A DNA stretch of 29,215 bases. Source: CAWBCR01 sp963787375 (GTDB lineage Bacteria > Chloroflexota > Anaerolineae > Aggregatilineales > UBA3940). The notes below the pieces were generated by a model. That model made no database searches. It was given only the letters and a program-made list of their open reading frames with translations, and had not been told where the DNA came from. Positions 8,568-16,526 of this stretch are shown here, piece after piece; the stretch's first letter is position 1, and every line of letters begins with the position of its first letter. A program made the translations under genes and the position numbers. The stretch is from positions 1 to 29,215 of the forward strand of contig CAWBCR010000005.1 of assembly GCA_963787375.1 (NCBI GenBank), read 5' to 3'.

Positions 8568-10868
8568 GTGGACTGGATCATCCCTGCTCCTGAACTGACA
8601 GCCACCCCCGCCCTGCGTGACGCGGTCGGCGGGCACCCGCTGGTCGCCGACATCCTCGCCCGGCGCGGCATCGCCACGCCTGACGAAGCGCGCGCCTTCC
8701 TCGACCCCGCTGCCTACACCCCCACCCCTCCCGACGCCATCCCCGACCTCGCACAGGCCGCCGCCCGTCTGCATGACGCCATCCGGCGCGGCGAGCGCAT
8801 TTTGGTGTGGGGCGACTTTGACGTGGACGGCCAGACCTCGACCGCGCTGCTGGTCGACGCGCTGCGCGACCTGGGGGCCCGCGCCGAGTATTACGTGCCG
8901 CACCGCATGAAGGGCGGTCATGGCGTGCACCCCGATATCCTGCGGGATTTCCTCGCGGACGGCGTTGAAGTCGTGCTCACCTGCGATACCGGCGTGGCGG
9001 CCTTCGAGGCGGTCGACGTGGCAAAGGCAGCAGGTGTGACCATCCTGGTCACCGACCACCATGCGCTGCCGCCGCAACTGCCCCCCGCCGACGCGGTCGT
9101 CAACCCGCAGCGCCTGCCGTCCGGCCACCCTTTGCGTGACCTGCCGGGCGTCGGCGTGGCCTACAAGCTGATGCAGCAGTTGTACGCGCTGGCGGGCCGC
9201 CCCGGCGACGAGCGCCGTCTGCTCGACCTCGTCGCGCTGGGCATCGTCGCCGACGTGGCGGTGCAGCAGCGTGACACGCGCTACCTGTTGCAGCTTGGCC
9301 TCGATGCGCTGCGCTACCCGCAGCGCACTGGTCTCCAGGCGCTGATGCGCTCCGCCCAGGTCGACCCCGCCAACCTGTCGGCAGACACCATCGGCTTCCA
9401 GGTGGGGCCGCGCCTCAACGCATTGGGCCGCCTCGACGATGCCACGCTGGCTGTCGAGCTGCTGACCACCGATAACATGCTCCTCGCCCAGCAGGTCGCC
9501 GCCCAGCTTGAGCTGCTCAACAATCGCCGCAAGCAGATCGAGGACCAGATTTACGCCGCTGCCCAGGAGCAGATCGCCAAAGACTCGTCGCTGCTCGATT
9601 TCGACGCACTGGTGCTGTCCGGCGAGCGCTGGCATCCCGGCGTGATCGGCATCGTCGCCTCGCGGCTGGTCGAGGGCTACCAGCGTCCGGCGGTGCTGTT
9701 CGCCAGCCCACCCGGCGAGGTCGCGCGCGGATCGGCCCGCTCGGTGCCGGGCGTCGACATCGGCGCGGCGATTGCCGCCAACGCCGACCTGCTGCTCACG
9801 CACGGCGGGCACCCCGGCGCGGCGGGCTGCGCCCTCGACTCCGATCTGATCCCGCAGTTCCGGCGGCGGCTGTCCAACACCGTGCGCGACACATGGGACC
9901 ACACTATCGTCGAAGGGCGGCAGGTCGATGCTGAGGTGGCGCTGGGCGACGTGACGATGGACCTGGCCGGGGAACTGAACCGGCTGTCGCCGTTTGGCGC
10001 GGGCAACCCGCCCATCGCGCTGATGAGCGCCCACCTGCGCGTAACGAGCGATGCGCTTTTTGGCGTTACGAAACGCCACCGCCGCGTCACCGTCGAGGAC
10101 GAGCAGGGAGCGAGCCAGGTCGTCACCTGGTGGCGTGGGGCCGAAAGCCCACTGCCGGAGGGCGTCCTCGATCTGCTATATATTCCGCGCATCAACGACT
10201 ATAAGGGCCGTCGCTCGCTGCAACTGGAATGGCTTGACAGCCGTCCGACGCCCGGCGTGGCTGTTGAGGTCAAGCCGCGCTATGAGGTCATCGACCTGCG
10301 CACCGAGCCTGATCCGCTGGCAGCGCTGCCGCCCGGCCCGTTCGCCGTGTGGGCCGAAGGGCTGCCGCTGGACGAGCTGCCGTTTGAGGCGGAGCAGGTC
10401 ATCACGCGCGCCAGCGCGCGCCGCAGCCTGGCGCTCATCATCTGGACCGCGCCGCCCGGCCCCGCAGAGATCGCCCAGATGGTCGAACGCACCGGCGCGC
10501 ACCGCTTTGTGGTCGTGGCCGGCCATGCCCCGACCGATATTCCACAGGCCTTCTTGGAGCGGCTGGCCGGGCTGGTCAAGTACGCAGTGCGTGCCTACGA
10601 CGGGCGCTTTTCGGTCGAGCAGCTTGCAGCGGCGACCGCTCAGCGTGAGGCGACCGTGCGCAGCGGCCTCGACTGGCTGGCAGCCAGGGGGCAGATCAGA
10701 CTCGAGTGGCCCGACGGCGACCACGCACAGGTGGTGCCCGGCGGCCAGCCCGACGAGGCGGCGCTGGAGCCGTTGCAGGACGCACTCCGTGCGCTGCTGT
10801 CCGAAGCGGCGGCCTTCCGGGTCTATTTTCGCAAAGCCGACCTGCAAACGTTTTTTGGCGGCGGCTGA
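8568..10868 (+). CDS. recJ: Single-stranded-DNA-specific exonuclease RecJ
   Basis: The product is 766 residues from GTG 8568. It belongs to the DHH phosphoesterase family: the metal-binding DFDVDG motif is at residues 83-88, CDTG follows, and the DHH triad is at 163-165. The DHHA1 domain carries HGGHPGAAG starting at His412, preceded by SARSVPG. RecJ degrades single-stranded DNA 5' to 3' in recombination and base-excision/mismatch repair in the cytoplasm. The family core is about 550-580 residues, so the last ~190 form a C-terminal extension. It ends in a segment (about 690-735, FSVEQLAAAT...SGLDWLAARG) that looks like a winged-helix fold. The Shine-Dalgarno sequence is weak (AAAGGG, 12 nt upstream). 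It stands alone between the acnA promoter region and the BON operon. Confidence 0.93.
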   Translation: MDWIIPAPELTATPALRDAVGGHPLVADILARRGIATPDEARAFLDPAAYTPTPPDAIPDLAQAAARLHDAIRRGERILVWGDFDVDGQTSTALLVDALRDLGARAEYYVPHRMKGGHGVHPDILRDFLADGVEVVLTCDTGVAAFEAVDVAKAAGVTILVTDHHALPPQLPPADAVVNPQRLPSGHPLRDLPGVGVAYKLMQQLYALAGRPGDERRLLDLVALGIVADVAVQQRDTRYLLQLGLDALRYPQRTGLQALMRSAQVDPANLSADTIGFQVGPRLNALGRLDDATLAVELLTTDNMLLAQQVAAQLELLNNRRKQIEDQIYAAAQEQIAKDSSLLDFDALVLSGERWHPGVIGIVASRLVEGYQRPAVLFASPPGEVARGSARSVPGVDIGAAIAANADLLLTHGGHPGAAGCALDSDLIPQFRRRLSNTVRDTWDHTIVEGRQVDAEVALGDVTMDLAGELNRLSPFGAGNPPIALMSAHLRVTSDALFGVTKRHRRVTVEDEQGASQVVTWWRGAESPLPEGVLDLLYIPRINDYKGRRSLQLEWLDSRPTPGVAVEVKPRYEVIDLRTEPDPLAALPPGPFAVWAEGLPLDELPFEAEQVITRASARRSLALIIWTAPPGPAEIAQMVERTGAHRFVVVAGHAPTDIPQAFLERLAGLVKYAVRAYDGRFSVEQLAAATAQREATVRSGLDWLAARGQIRLEWPDGDHAQVVPGGQPDEAALEPLQDALRALLSEAAAFRVYFRKADLQTFFGGG

Positions 10869-10870
10869 GC

Positions 10871-10884
10871 TATAGTCAGGTGAT
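10871..10884 (+). promoter_or_regulatory. 14-nt sequence shared with the ABC exporter promoter
   Basis: TATAGTCAGGTGAT begins 2 nt after the recJ stop and occurs again at 16468-16481, where its first six bases are the -10 of a convincing promoter. Here no acceptable -35 lies 16-18 nt upstream, so promoter activity is uncertain. It is 106 nt before the BON gene. Confidence 0.3.
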
Positions 10885-10885
10885 A

Positions 10886-10899
10886 ATGACAATTGTCAT
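10886..10899. promoter_or_regulatory. Perfect 14-bp palindrome upstream of the BON-Ald-CoA-transferase operon
   Basis: ATGACAATTGTCAT is an uninterrupted palindrome 91 nt before the BON start codon. It includes TTGTCA, which could be a -35, but no good -10 follows at 17 nt. Its size and AT-rich core in a GC-rich genome fit an operator for a dimeric regulator. The regulator is unknown. Confidence 0.4.
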
Positions 10900-10989
10900 G
10901 CGTGCGGCCCGCTTTTCTCATTGGTGATTTTCGGCGGCCTATGGCATGATCGGTTTCGCACAGCCACGAAACAAGGAAGGCATCAGAAT

Positions 10990-11445
10990 ATGGACGATCA
11001 CGCCCTTACACAACCGCTCGTAGACAGCGATCCGCTCCTCCGCGATAGTGTTCACGACGCTATCGAAGCCGACAGCGTCCTGCGCGAATTGAAAGTCCCG
11101 CTTGAGGTCAGCGTCGAAGACGGCATCGTGACTGTCAGTGGTCACGTGATGAACGAGACCATGCGCCAGCGCGCGGTGCACGCCGCCTCGACCACGCCCG
11201 GCGTCAAGAAGGTCATCGATGCGATCAGTGTCGACTCCGACATCGCATCCACGATTGCCCGCGGCTTGGCAAAAGACCCCACGCTCAAAGACAAGTGGAT
11301 CGAAGTGGCCAGTCACATGGGCGTCGTGACGCTGTTTGGCGATCTCGACAGCAAGGAGCAGCGCACGGCGGCGCTGGCACTGGCGCAGGCCGCCGTGGGC
11401 GTGCGTCAGGTTGAGGACCGGTTGACCGTCACGGCTGCCGAATGA
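10990..11445 (+). CDS. Double BON-domain protein
   Basis: The product is 151 residues from ATG 10990, with AAGGAAGG about 9 nt upstream. A start at 10921 would only add a non-homologous tail. Two BON (OsmY/nodulation) domains are visible: about residues 12-80 (LEVSVEDGIVTVSGHV, then RQRAVHAASTTPGVKKV) and about 85-148 (GVVTLFGDLDSKEQRTAAL, then GVRQVEDRLTV). BON domains usually bind phospholipid or other ligands and often sit in the periplasm. This one has no signal peptide or membrane segment and therefore looks cytoplasmic. It is followed 25 nt later by the alanine dehydrogenase-like gene with a strong ribosome binding site, so the three genes 10990-13893 probably form one operon. A stress or ligand-sensing role is possible but unproven. 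Confidence 0.88.
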   Translation: MDDHALTQPLVDSDPLLRDSVHDAIEADSVLRELKVPLEVSVEDGIVTVSGHVMNETMRQRAVHAASTTPGVKKVIDAISVDSDIASTIARGLAKDPTLKDKWIEVASHMGVVTLFGDLDSKEQRTAALALAQAAVGVRQVEDRLTVTAAE

Positions 11446-11470
11446 TCGGCTGAACAGGAGGCAGGATATC

Positions 11471-12562
11471 ATGGATGTCGGTATTCCGGTCGAGCTGCAA
11501 TCGAACGAGTACCGGGTGGGGTTGACGCCGCAGGGCGTCCACCTGCTGACCCAGGCCGAGCACCGCTGCTACGTTCAGACCGGCGCAGGTGAAGGCGCGG
11601 GTTTCCGCGACACGGATTACGAGCGCGCCGGGGCGCGGATCGTCTACGCAGCGGAAGAAGTCTACTCGCGCGCAGACCTTGTGCTGAAAGTCGGCGCGCC
11701 GACGATGGTCGAGCAGGACCTGCTGCGCGACGGGCAGACGATTTGTGCTTTCTGGCATCTTGCCGCCCGCCCGCATGAGATTACCCGCACGCTGCTAGAG
11801 CGTAAGATCACAGCGGTAGCCTATGAGACCATCCAGCAGGACGACGGCGCGCTGCCAGTGCTGCGCCCGCTGAGCGAGATCGCCGGGCGGATGGCCCCGC
11901 AGATCGCTGCCCGCTGGCTGCAAAACGATGGCGGCGGCAGCGGCCTGCTGATGAGCGGTCTGGCGGGCATCCCGCCTATCGATGTGTGCGTGCTGGGCGC
12001 GGGCGTGGTGGGCATTAACGCCGCGCGGACGTTCGTCGGGCTGGGTGCGCGGGTGTTCGTCCTCGACAAGGACCTGGCGCGGCTCCAGCACATCGAAGAC
12101 CGTTTCGACGGGCGCGTGGTGACAATGGTGTCGTACGACTTCAACATCGCCCGTGTGAGCCACTTCTCGCAGGTGCTGGTGACCGGCATCCTGGAACCCG
12201 GTGCGCGCGCGCCTATCCTCGTCACGCGTGAGATGGTCCGCGCCATGCGCCCGCGCAGCGTCATCCTCGACATCTCCATCGACCAGGGCGGATGTGTTGA
12301 GACCAGCCGCCCAACGACCAGCAGCGACCCGGTGTTTATCGAAGAAGGCATCATTCACTACTGTGTGCCCAACATGACCGGTGTGGTTGCCCGCACGGCG
12401 ACACACGCCTACCTCAACGCGGCCTGGCCTTTCATCCAACAGATGGCCGAGCGCGGCACGCAGGCAGCCATTGAAATCGACCCGGCGCTGCGGCGCGGCA
12501 CGGTCGTGCACGACGGTCAGGTCCTGAACAAGAACCTGGCAATGCTCCTTGAGGAGGCATAA
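11471..12562 (+). CDS. Alanine dehydrogenase-like NAD(H)-dependent enzyme
   Basis: The product is 363 residues from ATG 11471, with AGGAGG at the right distance. It belongs to the alanine dehydrogenase / transhydrogenase alpha family. Residues at the known catalytic positions are present: Arg15 (NEYRVGLTP), Lys73 (VLKVGAP) and His96 (FWHLA). The NAD-binding Rossmann motif GAGVVG lies at about 175-180, LDISIDQGG near 270, and NMTGVVARTATHAYLNA near 300. The family reversibly deaminates L-alanine to pyruvate and ammonia. The sequence departs from textbook Ald at several usually fixed spots (KVGAP for KVKEP; NMTGVVART for NMPGAVPRT), so a different amino or keto acid is possible. The downstream start lies 2 nt after its stop codon, with the ribosome binding site GAGGAGG inside its own last codons, so translation is coupled. 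Confidence 0.85.
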   Translation: MDVGIPVELQSNEYRVGLTPQGVHLLTQAEHRCYVQTGAGEGAGFRDTDYERAGARIVYAAEEVYSRADLVLKVGAPTMVEQDLLRDGQTICAFWHLAARPHEITRTLLERKITAVAYETIQQDDGALPVLRPLSEIAGRMAPQIAARWLQNDGGGSGLLMSGLAGIPPIDVCVLGAGVVGINAARTFVGLGARVFVLDKDLARLQHIEDRFDGRVVTMVSYDFNIARVSHFSQVLVTGILEPGARAPILVTREMVRAMRPRSVILDISIDQGGCVETSRPTTSSDPVFIEEGIIHYCVPNMTGVVARTATHAYLNAAWPFIQQMAERGTQAAIEIDPALRRGTVVHDGQVLNKNLAMLLEEA

Positions 12563-12564
12563 GA

Positions 12565-13893
12565 ATGCCTAGTTGGGCCAACACATACCGTGAGCGGCGC
12601 TGTTCGGCGGCGGAGGCAGTGCAGGCTATTAAGTCTGGCCAGCGCGTCTTCCTGACCGGTAATTGCTCCGTGCCGCAGGTGGTGCTGCGCGCGCTGGTGG
12701 AGCACGCCCCAACGCTGAACGACGTTGAAATTGTACAGGTGCTGACCGTCGGCGACGCGGCGTACGCCAGCCCGGAGATGGAAGGGCACATCCGGGTCAA
12801 TACTATGTTCATCAGCGCCGACGTGCGCCCAGCAGTGAGCGAGGGCCGCGCCGACTTCACGCCGGTCTTCCTCTCGGAGATACCCGGGCTGTTCAGGACG
12901 ATGCTGCCCATCGACGTGGCGCTGATCCAGGTTTCGCCGCCCGACGAGCATGGGTTCTGTTCGTACGGCGTCGAGGTCGGCGTGACAAAGACCGCCGCCG
13001 ACGTGGCCGACGTGGTCGTCGCCGAAGTCAATCCGCGCATGCCGCGTACCCTGGGCGACAGCTTCATCCACATCAGCAAGATCAGCCACATCATCGAGGT
13101 TGACTACCGCCTGCCCGAGTTTCGTATGGGCGAGCCGTCAGAGGTGCAGCAGACTATCGGCAAGCACATCGCCGAGCTGATCGAAGATGGCAGCACGCTC
13201 CAGACGGGTATCGGCGGCATTCCGGACGCCGTGCTCCAGTACCTGGGCGATAAGAAGAACCTTGGTATCCATACCGAGCTGTTCTCGGATGGGGTCATCG
13301 ACCTCGTCGACCGGGGGATTATCAACAACGAGGCAAAGACGTTACACCCCGGCAAGATCGTGGCCGGCTTTCTGCTGGGCACCCAGCGACTCTATGACTT
13401 CGTGCACGATAACCCGATCGTCGAGCTGCACCCGACGGAATACGTCAACGATCCATTCCTCATTGCGCAGAACAGCAAGATGATCTCAATCAACTCAGCG
13501 CTTGAAGTCGACATCACCGGCCAGGTCTGCGCTGACAGCATCGGACCGCGGTTTTACAGCGGCGTCGGCGGCCAGGTCGACTTCGTGCGAGGCGCAGCCC
13601 GCTCCAAAGGCGGCAAGCCGATCATCGCGCTGCCGGCGACGGCCAAAGGCGACACAGTCAGCCGGATCGTGTTCCAGCTCAAACAGGGCGCAGGTGTCGT
13701 CACCACCCGCAACGACGTGCATTACATTGTGACCGAGTTCGGCGTGGCCAACCTGTATGGCAAGACAATCCGCGAGCGCGCGCAGGCGCTGATTGGCATC
13801 GCGCACCCCACCTTCCGCGAGGAGCTTGAAGCACAGGCCCGGGAGATGAACTACATCCCCGCGATCTACAGGGGCGTCGGCGTGGCGAAGTAG
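12565..13893 (+). CDS. Acetyl-CoA hydrolase/transferase family CoA-transferase (4-hydroxybutyrate CoA-transferase-like)
   Basis: The product is 442 residues from ATG 12565 and is translationally coupled to the alanine dehydrogenase-like gene. The length and the segment TGIGGIPDAV, then HTELFSDG, match the 4-hydroxybutyrate/butyrate:acetyl-CoA CoA-transferase group. The Glu of HTELF is residue 238, the number of the active-site Glu in the characterised Clostridium AbfT. That Glu forms the glutamyl-CoA thioester. The GVGGQVDFVRGA glycine loop is also present. The likely reaction moves CoA between acetyl-CoA or another acyl-CoA and a carboxylate. The acceptor cannot be told from sequence. With the upstream dehydrogenase, fermentation or assimilation of a small amino acid or its keto acid is plausible. 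A hydrolase activity (acetate release) is the alternative. Confidence 0.88.
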   Translation: MPSWANTYRERRCSAAEAVQAIKSGQRVFLTGNCSVPQVVLRALVEHAPTLNDVEIVQVLTVGDAAYASPEMEGHIRVNTMFISADVRPAVSEGRADFTPVFLSEIPGLFRTMLPIDVALIQVSPPDEHGFCSYGVEVGVTKTAADVADVVVAEVNPRMPRTLGDSFIHISKISHIIEVDYRLPEFRMGEPSEVQQTIGKHIAELIEDGSTLQTGIGGIPDAVLQYLGDKKNLGIHTELFSDGVIDLVDRGIINNEAKTLHPGKIVAGFLLGTQRLYDFVHDNPIVELHPTEYVNDPFLIAQNSKMISINSALEVDITGQVCADSIGPRFYSGVGGQVDFVRGAARSKGGKPIIALPATAKGDTVSRIVFQLKQGAGVVTTRNDVHYIVTEFGVANLYGKTIRERAQALIGIAHPTFREELEAQAREMNYIPAIYRGVGVAK

Positions 13894-13929
13894 GAACTCT
13901 CTTCGCCCAACTTCTGCAAGCAATCAGCA

Positions 13930-13957
13930 TGCGCCTCCCCGCTGAAGGAGAGGCGCA
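13930..13957. terminator. Hairpin after the CoA-transferase gene, no T-tract
   Basis: An 8-bp perfect stem (TGCGCCTC / GAGGCGCA) with a 12-nt loop, 37 nt beyond the CoA-transferase stop. No run of T follows, so intrinsic termination is doubtful. It also sits just upstream of the TATAAT at 13966. Confidence 0.3.
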
Positions 13958-13965
13958 CGCTGCGT

Positions 13966-13971
13966 TATAAT
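13966..13971 (+). promoter_or_regulatory. Probable -10 box upstream of the glycosyltransferase gene
   Basis: A perfect TATAAT lies 61 nt before the TTG start. The hexamer 17 nt upstream (TGAAGG) is a poor -35 and falls inside the preceding hairpin. Confidence 0.45.
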
Positions 13972-14026
13972 ACCCGCGCATGGGACCAACAGCGTTGAAA
14001 TCATCGGCAGTTTCAGGATAGGGCAG

Positions 14027-16409
14027 TTGGCCGAATCTGATCTGCGGGGCGTTGCCCCGCGCCCGATATGGGGATATGGTCCCCGTGATCGAATCTGGCT
14101 AGCGACGCTGGCGCTGATCTTTCTGGCGCTGGGCGCGGCCTATGCGCTGGTGACGCCGCCCTTTGAGACACCCGACAGAGTCGTCGCACCTGGAAGTGGT
14201 GCGCTACTTCGTCACGCACCATGCGCTGCCGCCGTTGACTCTGCCGCCGCACCGCCTCGACAATGGCGACGATATCGCGAATTACCTCAGCTTCAACGAT
14301 CCACCCTATTATTACGCACCCCCGCTGTACTATGCTCTTGGCGCAGTGCTGACCTTCTGGACACCTCCCACCGACCTACCCGACCTGCTGGTGCCCAACC
14401 CGCGCTGGCGCGCCGGCTACGCGCTCGACGCCAACGCCAGCCCTGTCGACAAGACATTCTATGCGCACCGCTATGCGCTGGAGACGTTCGCCAGCCCAAC
14501 TGTGCGCGCGCTGGCCGTCCTGCGTGGCCTTGGACTGTTGCTGGGTCTGGCGACCGTTCTGTGCACTCACGCGCTGGCTCGCGAATTGTGGCCGGATCGG
14601 CCCCGCGTGGCGCTAGCTGCGGCGGCGGTGGTGGCGCTCAATCCGCAATTCGTGGCGCTCTCGGCGGGTGTCACCAACGACAACCTGCTCAACGCGCTGT
14701 TCGCGCTCTTTTCGTGCTGGCGGTGCGCGGTATCCGGCGGCGGGCAGGCTGGAAACACTGGGCGCTGGTCGGTATGGTGGCGGGGCTGGCGCTGCTGACC
14801 AAGCAGACGGCGCTGCTGCTCCTGCCGCTGGGCGCGCTGGCGGTGGCGCTTCAGGCCGACTGGCGGGCACTCCGAGCGGTGAACTGGCATAAGCTGCTGG
14901 CCGACGCTGCCGCGTTCGCGCTGGCCGCGCTGGCGGTCGGTGGCTGGTGGTATGCGCGCAATGCCGCGTTGTATGGCGACGCGTTGGGCCTTTCGGCGCA
15001 CCTTCAGACGCAGGTTCCACTGCCGCACCCCTTTGGGCTGGTCGACGTGCTGCACATCCTCCAGAGTTATATCGGCGCATTCGGCTGGACGATGCTCATG
15101 TTGAAGCCGTGGATATACGCGGCGTCGGGCGGCGTGGCGCTGATCGCGCTCGGCGGGTTGGCGCTGGCTTTCCGCCCCGGCGGATCGTTCAGGCAGGCAC
15201 CGGCAGACGTACGGCGCGGGCTGGCGCTGCTGGCCGTGGCGCTGATCCTCAACACGGCAGCGCTGGTGCGCTGGTCGATAGACACCGGCGCGCCCTATGG
15301 GCGGCTGCTGTACCCCTCGGCGGCGGTGATTGCGCTGTTCACCGCGTGGGGGTTCGCCGAGTGGCAGCGCTGGATCGGCTGGCGCGGGCTGCGCTGGGTT
15401 CATGCTGTGCTGGCAGCGGCGGCGCTGGCGCTGGCGGCGACGATTCCGTTGTGGGTGCTGCGCCCGGCGTTCGCCGCGCCACGCGTGGCCGGTGACCTGC
15501 CTGCCTCGGTGCAGCGCATCGACGTGCGGTTTGCCAATGGCATCCGGCTGATCGGCTACCATGCCCCCTCCGGCGACCTGCGCCTCGGCCAGGGGATCGA
15601 CATGACGCTGTACTGGCGCGCCGACGCTGTGCCACAGGCGCGCTACCACGTGTGGGCACAGATCGGGCCGTGGAACGCCTTCCCACCGCTGGATGAGGTC
15701 GATACGTGGCTGGGCGGCACGCGCTACCCCACTGACCTGTGGGAGCCCGGCGACGTGGTGCAGCAGACCTATCACCTGACCGTGCCGGATTGGGCGGCAG
15801 CGCCGCGCCTGTACTGGCTGCGGGCCGGAATGACCGACGAGTCGGGCGCGCGGATCGCCCTCGCGCAGCCTGACGCTGCGCTCGCGCTTGGCCCCTGGGA
15901 CCCGACAGGTGGGCAGGCGGCGGTGATCGGCCCGTGGCGGCTACCAGGCTGACGCAGCCACCGCCCGCCTGCGCGTTGGCATCTACCGTTTCGGGACAGG
16001 CATCGATTTGCTTGGCTTTGACATGTCTCAGGCAGCGGCAGACGGCAGCACCGCCGTGCAGCTTACACTTCTGTGGCAGGCGGGCAGTCCGCTCATCGAA
16101 GATGATACTATCCGCGTGGAGGCGGTCGGCCCCGACAGCCAGCCGCTCACCGAGGTGCAGGACAACACGCCGCCGCAGGACGGCGAATACCCGACCTCGT
16201 GGTGGCTGCCGGGCGAGATGGTGCCGTTCCGCTATGATTTCACCATCCAGAGCGATTACGACGGTCCGATCCAATTCCGTGTCAGGGTGATCACGCCGAA
16301 TGGCCAGCGCCTGCCGGTCTACGACGCTCATGGCGAGCGCCTGCCGGGCGACAGCGCATCCGTGGTGACCATCCAGGCAGGTGAAAGCGCGGCCTGCCCG
16401 GCTCAATAG
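14027..16409 (+). pseudogene. Polytopic GT-C glycosyltransferase-like membrane protein, three frame breaks
   Basis: The start is TTG 14027 with AGGATAGGG just upstream. The joined product would be about 790 residues. It has a membrane segment, then the loop VTPPFETPDE, then about ten further hydrophobic helices (PYYYAPPLYYALG, ALLTKQTALLLLPLGALAV, GGWWYARNAALYGD), as in GT39/GT83-like mannosyltransferases that use lipid-linked sugars. Two similar beta-sandwich-like repeats end the protein (about 15500-15900 and 15970-16400, each with LYW or LLW and YPT-x2-W-x-PG). Frame 2 switches to frame 3 at about 14177, where one extra A splits the conserved PDE. It returns to frame 2 at a CTTTT run near 14708-14713, and moves to frame 3 again near 15938-15950. 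Frame 2 alone stays open to 15952, but its 14177-14710 stretch is not homologous. This is either a decayed gene or sequence error. Confidence 0.75.
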
Positions 16410-16444
16410 CCAGAGCCGGTCGACGCGAATCCAGCGTTTCAGGG

Positions 16445-16473
16445 TTGTTAGATGTATATCTAATTGGTATAGT
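16445..16473 (+). promoter_or_regulatory. Sigma70-type promoter of the ABC exporter operon
   Basis: TTGTTA (16445-16450), a 17-nt spacer and TATAGT (16468-16473). It lies 54 nt before the first exporter gene, in an AT-rich island of a GC-rich window. The -10 and the following CAGGTGAT also occur downstream of recJ. Confidence 0.6.
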
Positions 16474-16526
16474 CAGGTGATCCCGATCAGGCATCGCAGG
16501 GTTATGTGGAACACTCAGGGTAGTGT

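Noticed and set aside
8550..10079. Large minus-strand frame of 509 residues inside recJ
   Set aside because: It is His/Gln/Arg-rich antisense composition with no recognisable motif. recJ on the plus strand shows all catalytic motifs.
10921..11445. Longer BON protein start at 10921
   Set aside because: The added 23 residues have no homology, and the ATG at 10990 has a good Shine-Dalgarno sequence.
14567..15775. Minus-strand 402-residue frame opposite the glycosyltransferase
   Set aside because: The composition is that of a GC-rich shadow frame. The plus strand has clear membrane helices.
16008..16409. Separate small gene after the glycosyltransferase
   Set aside because: It has no ribosome binding site. 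Its frame extends upstream without a start and continues the repeat structure of the preceding protein, so it is read as the displaced C-terminus.
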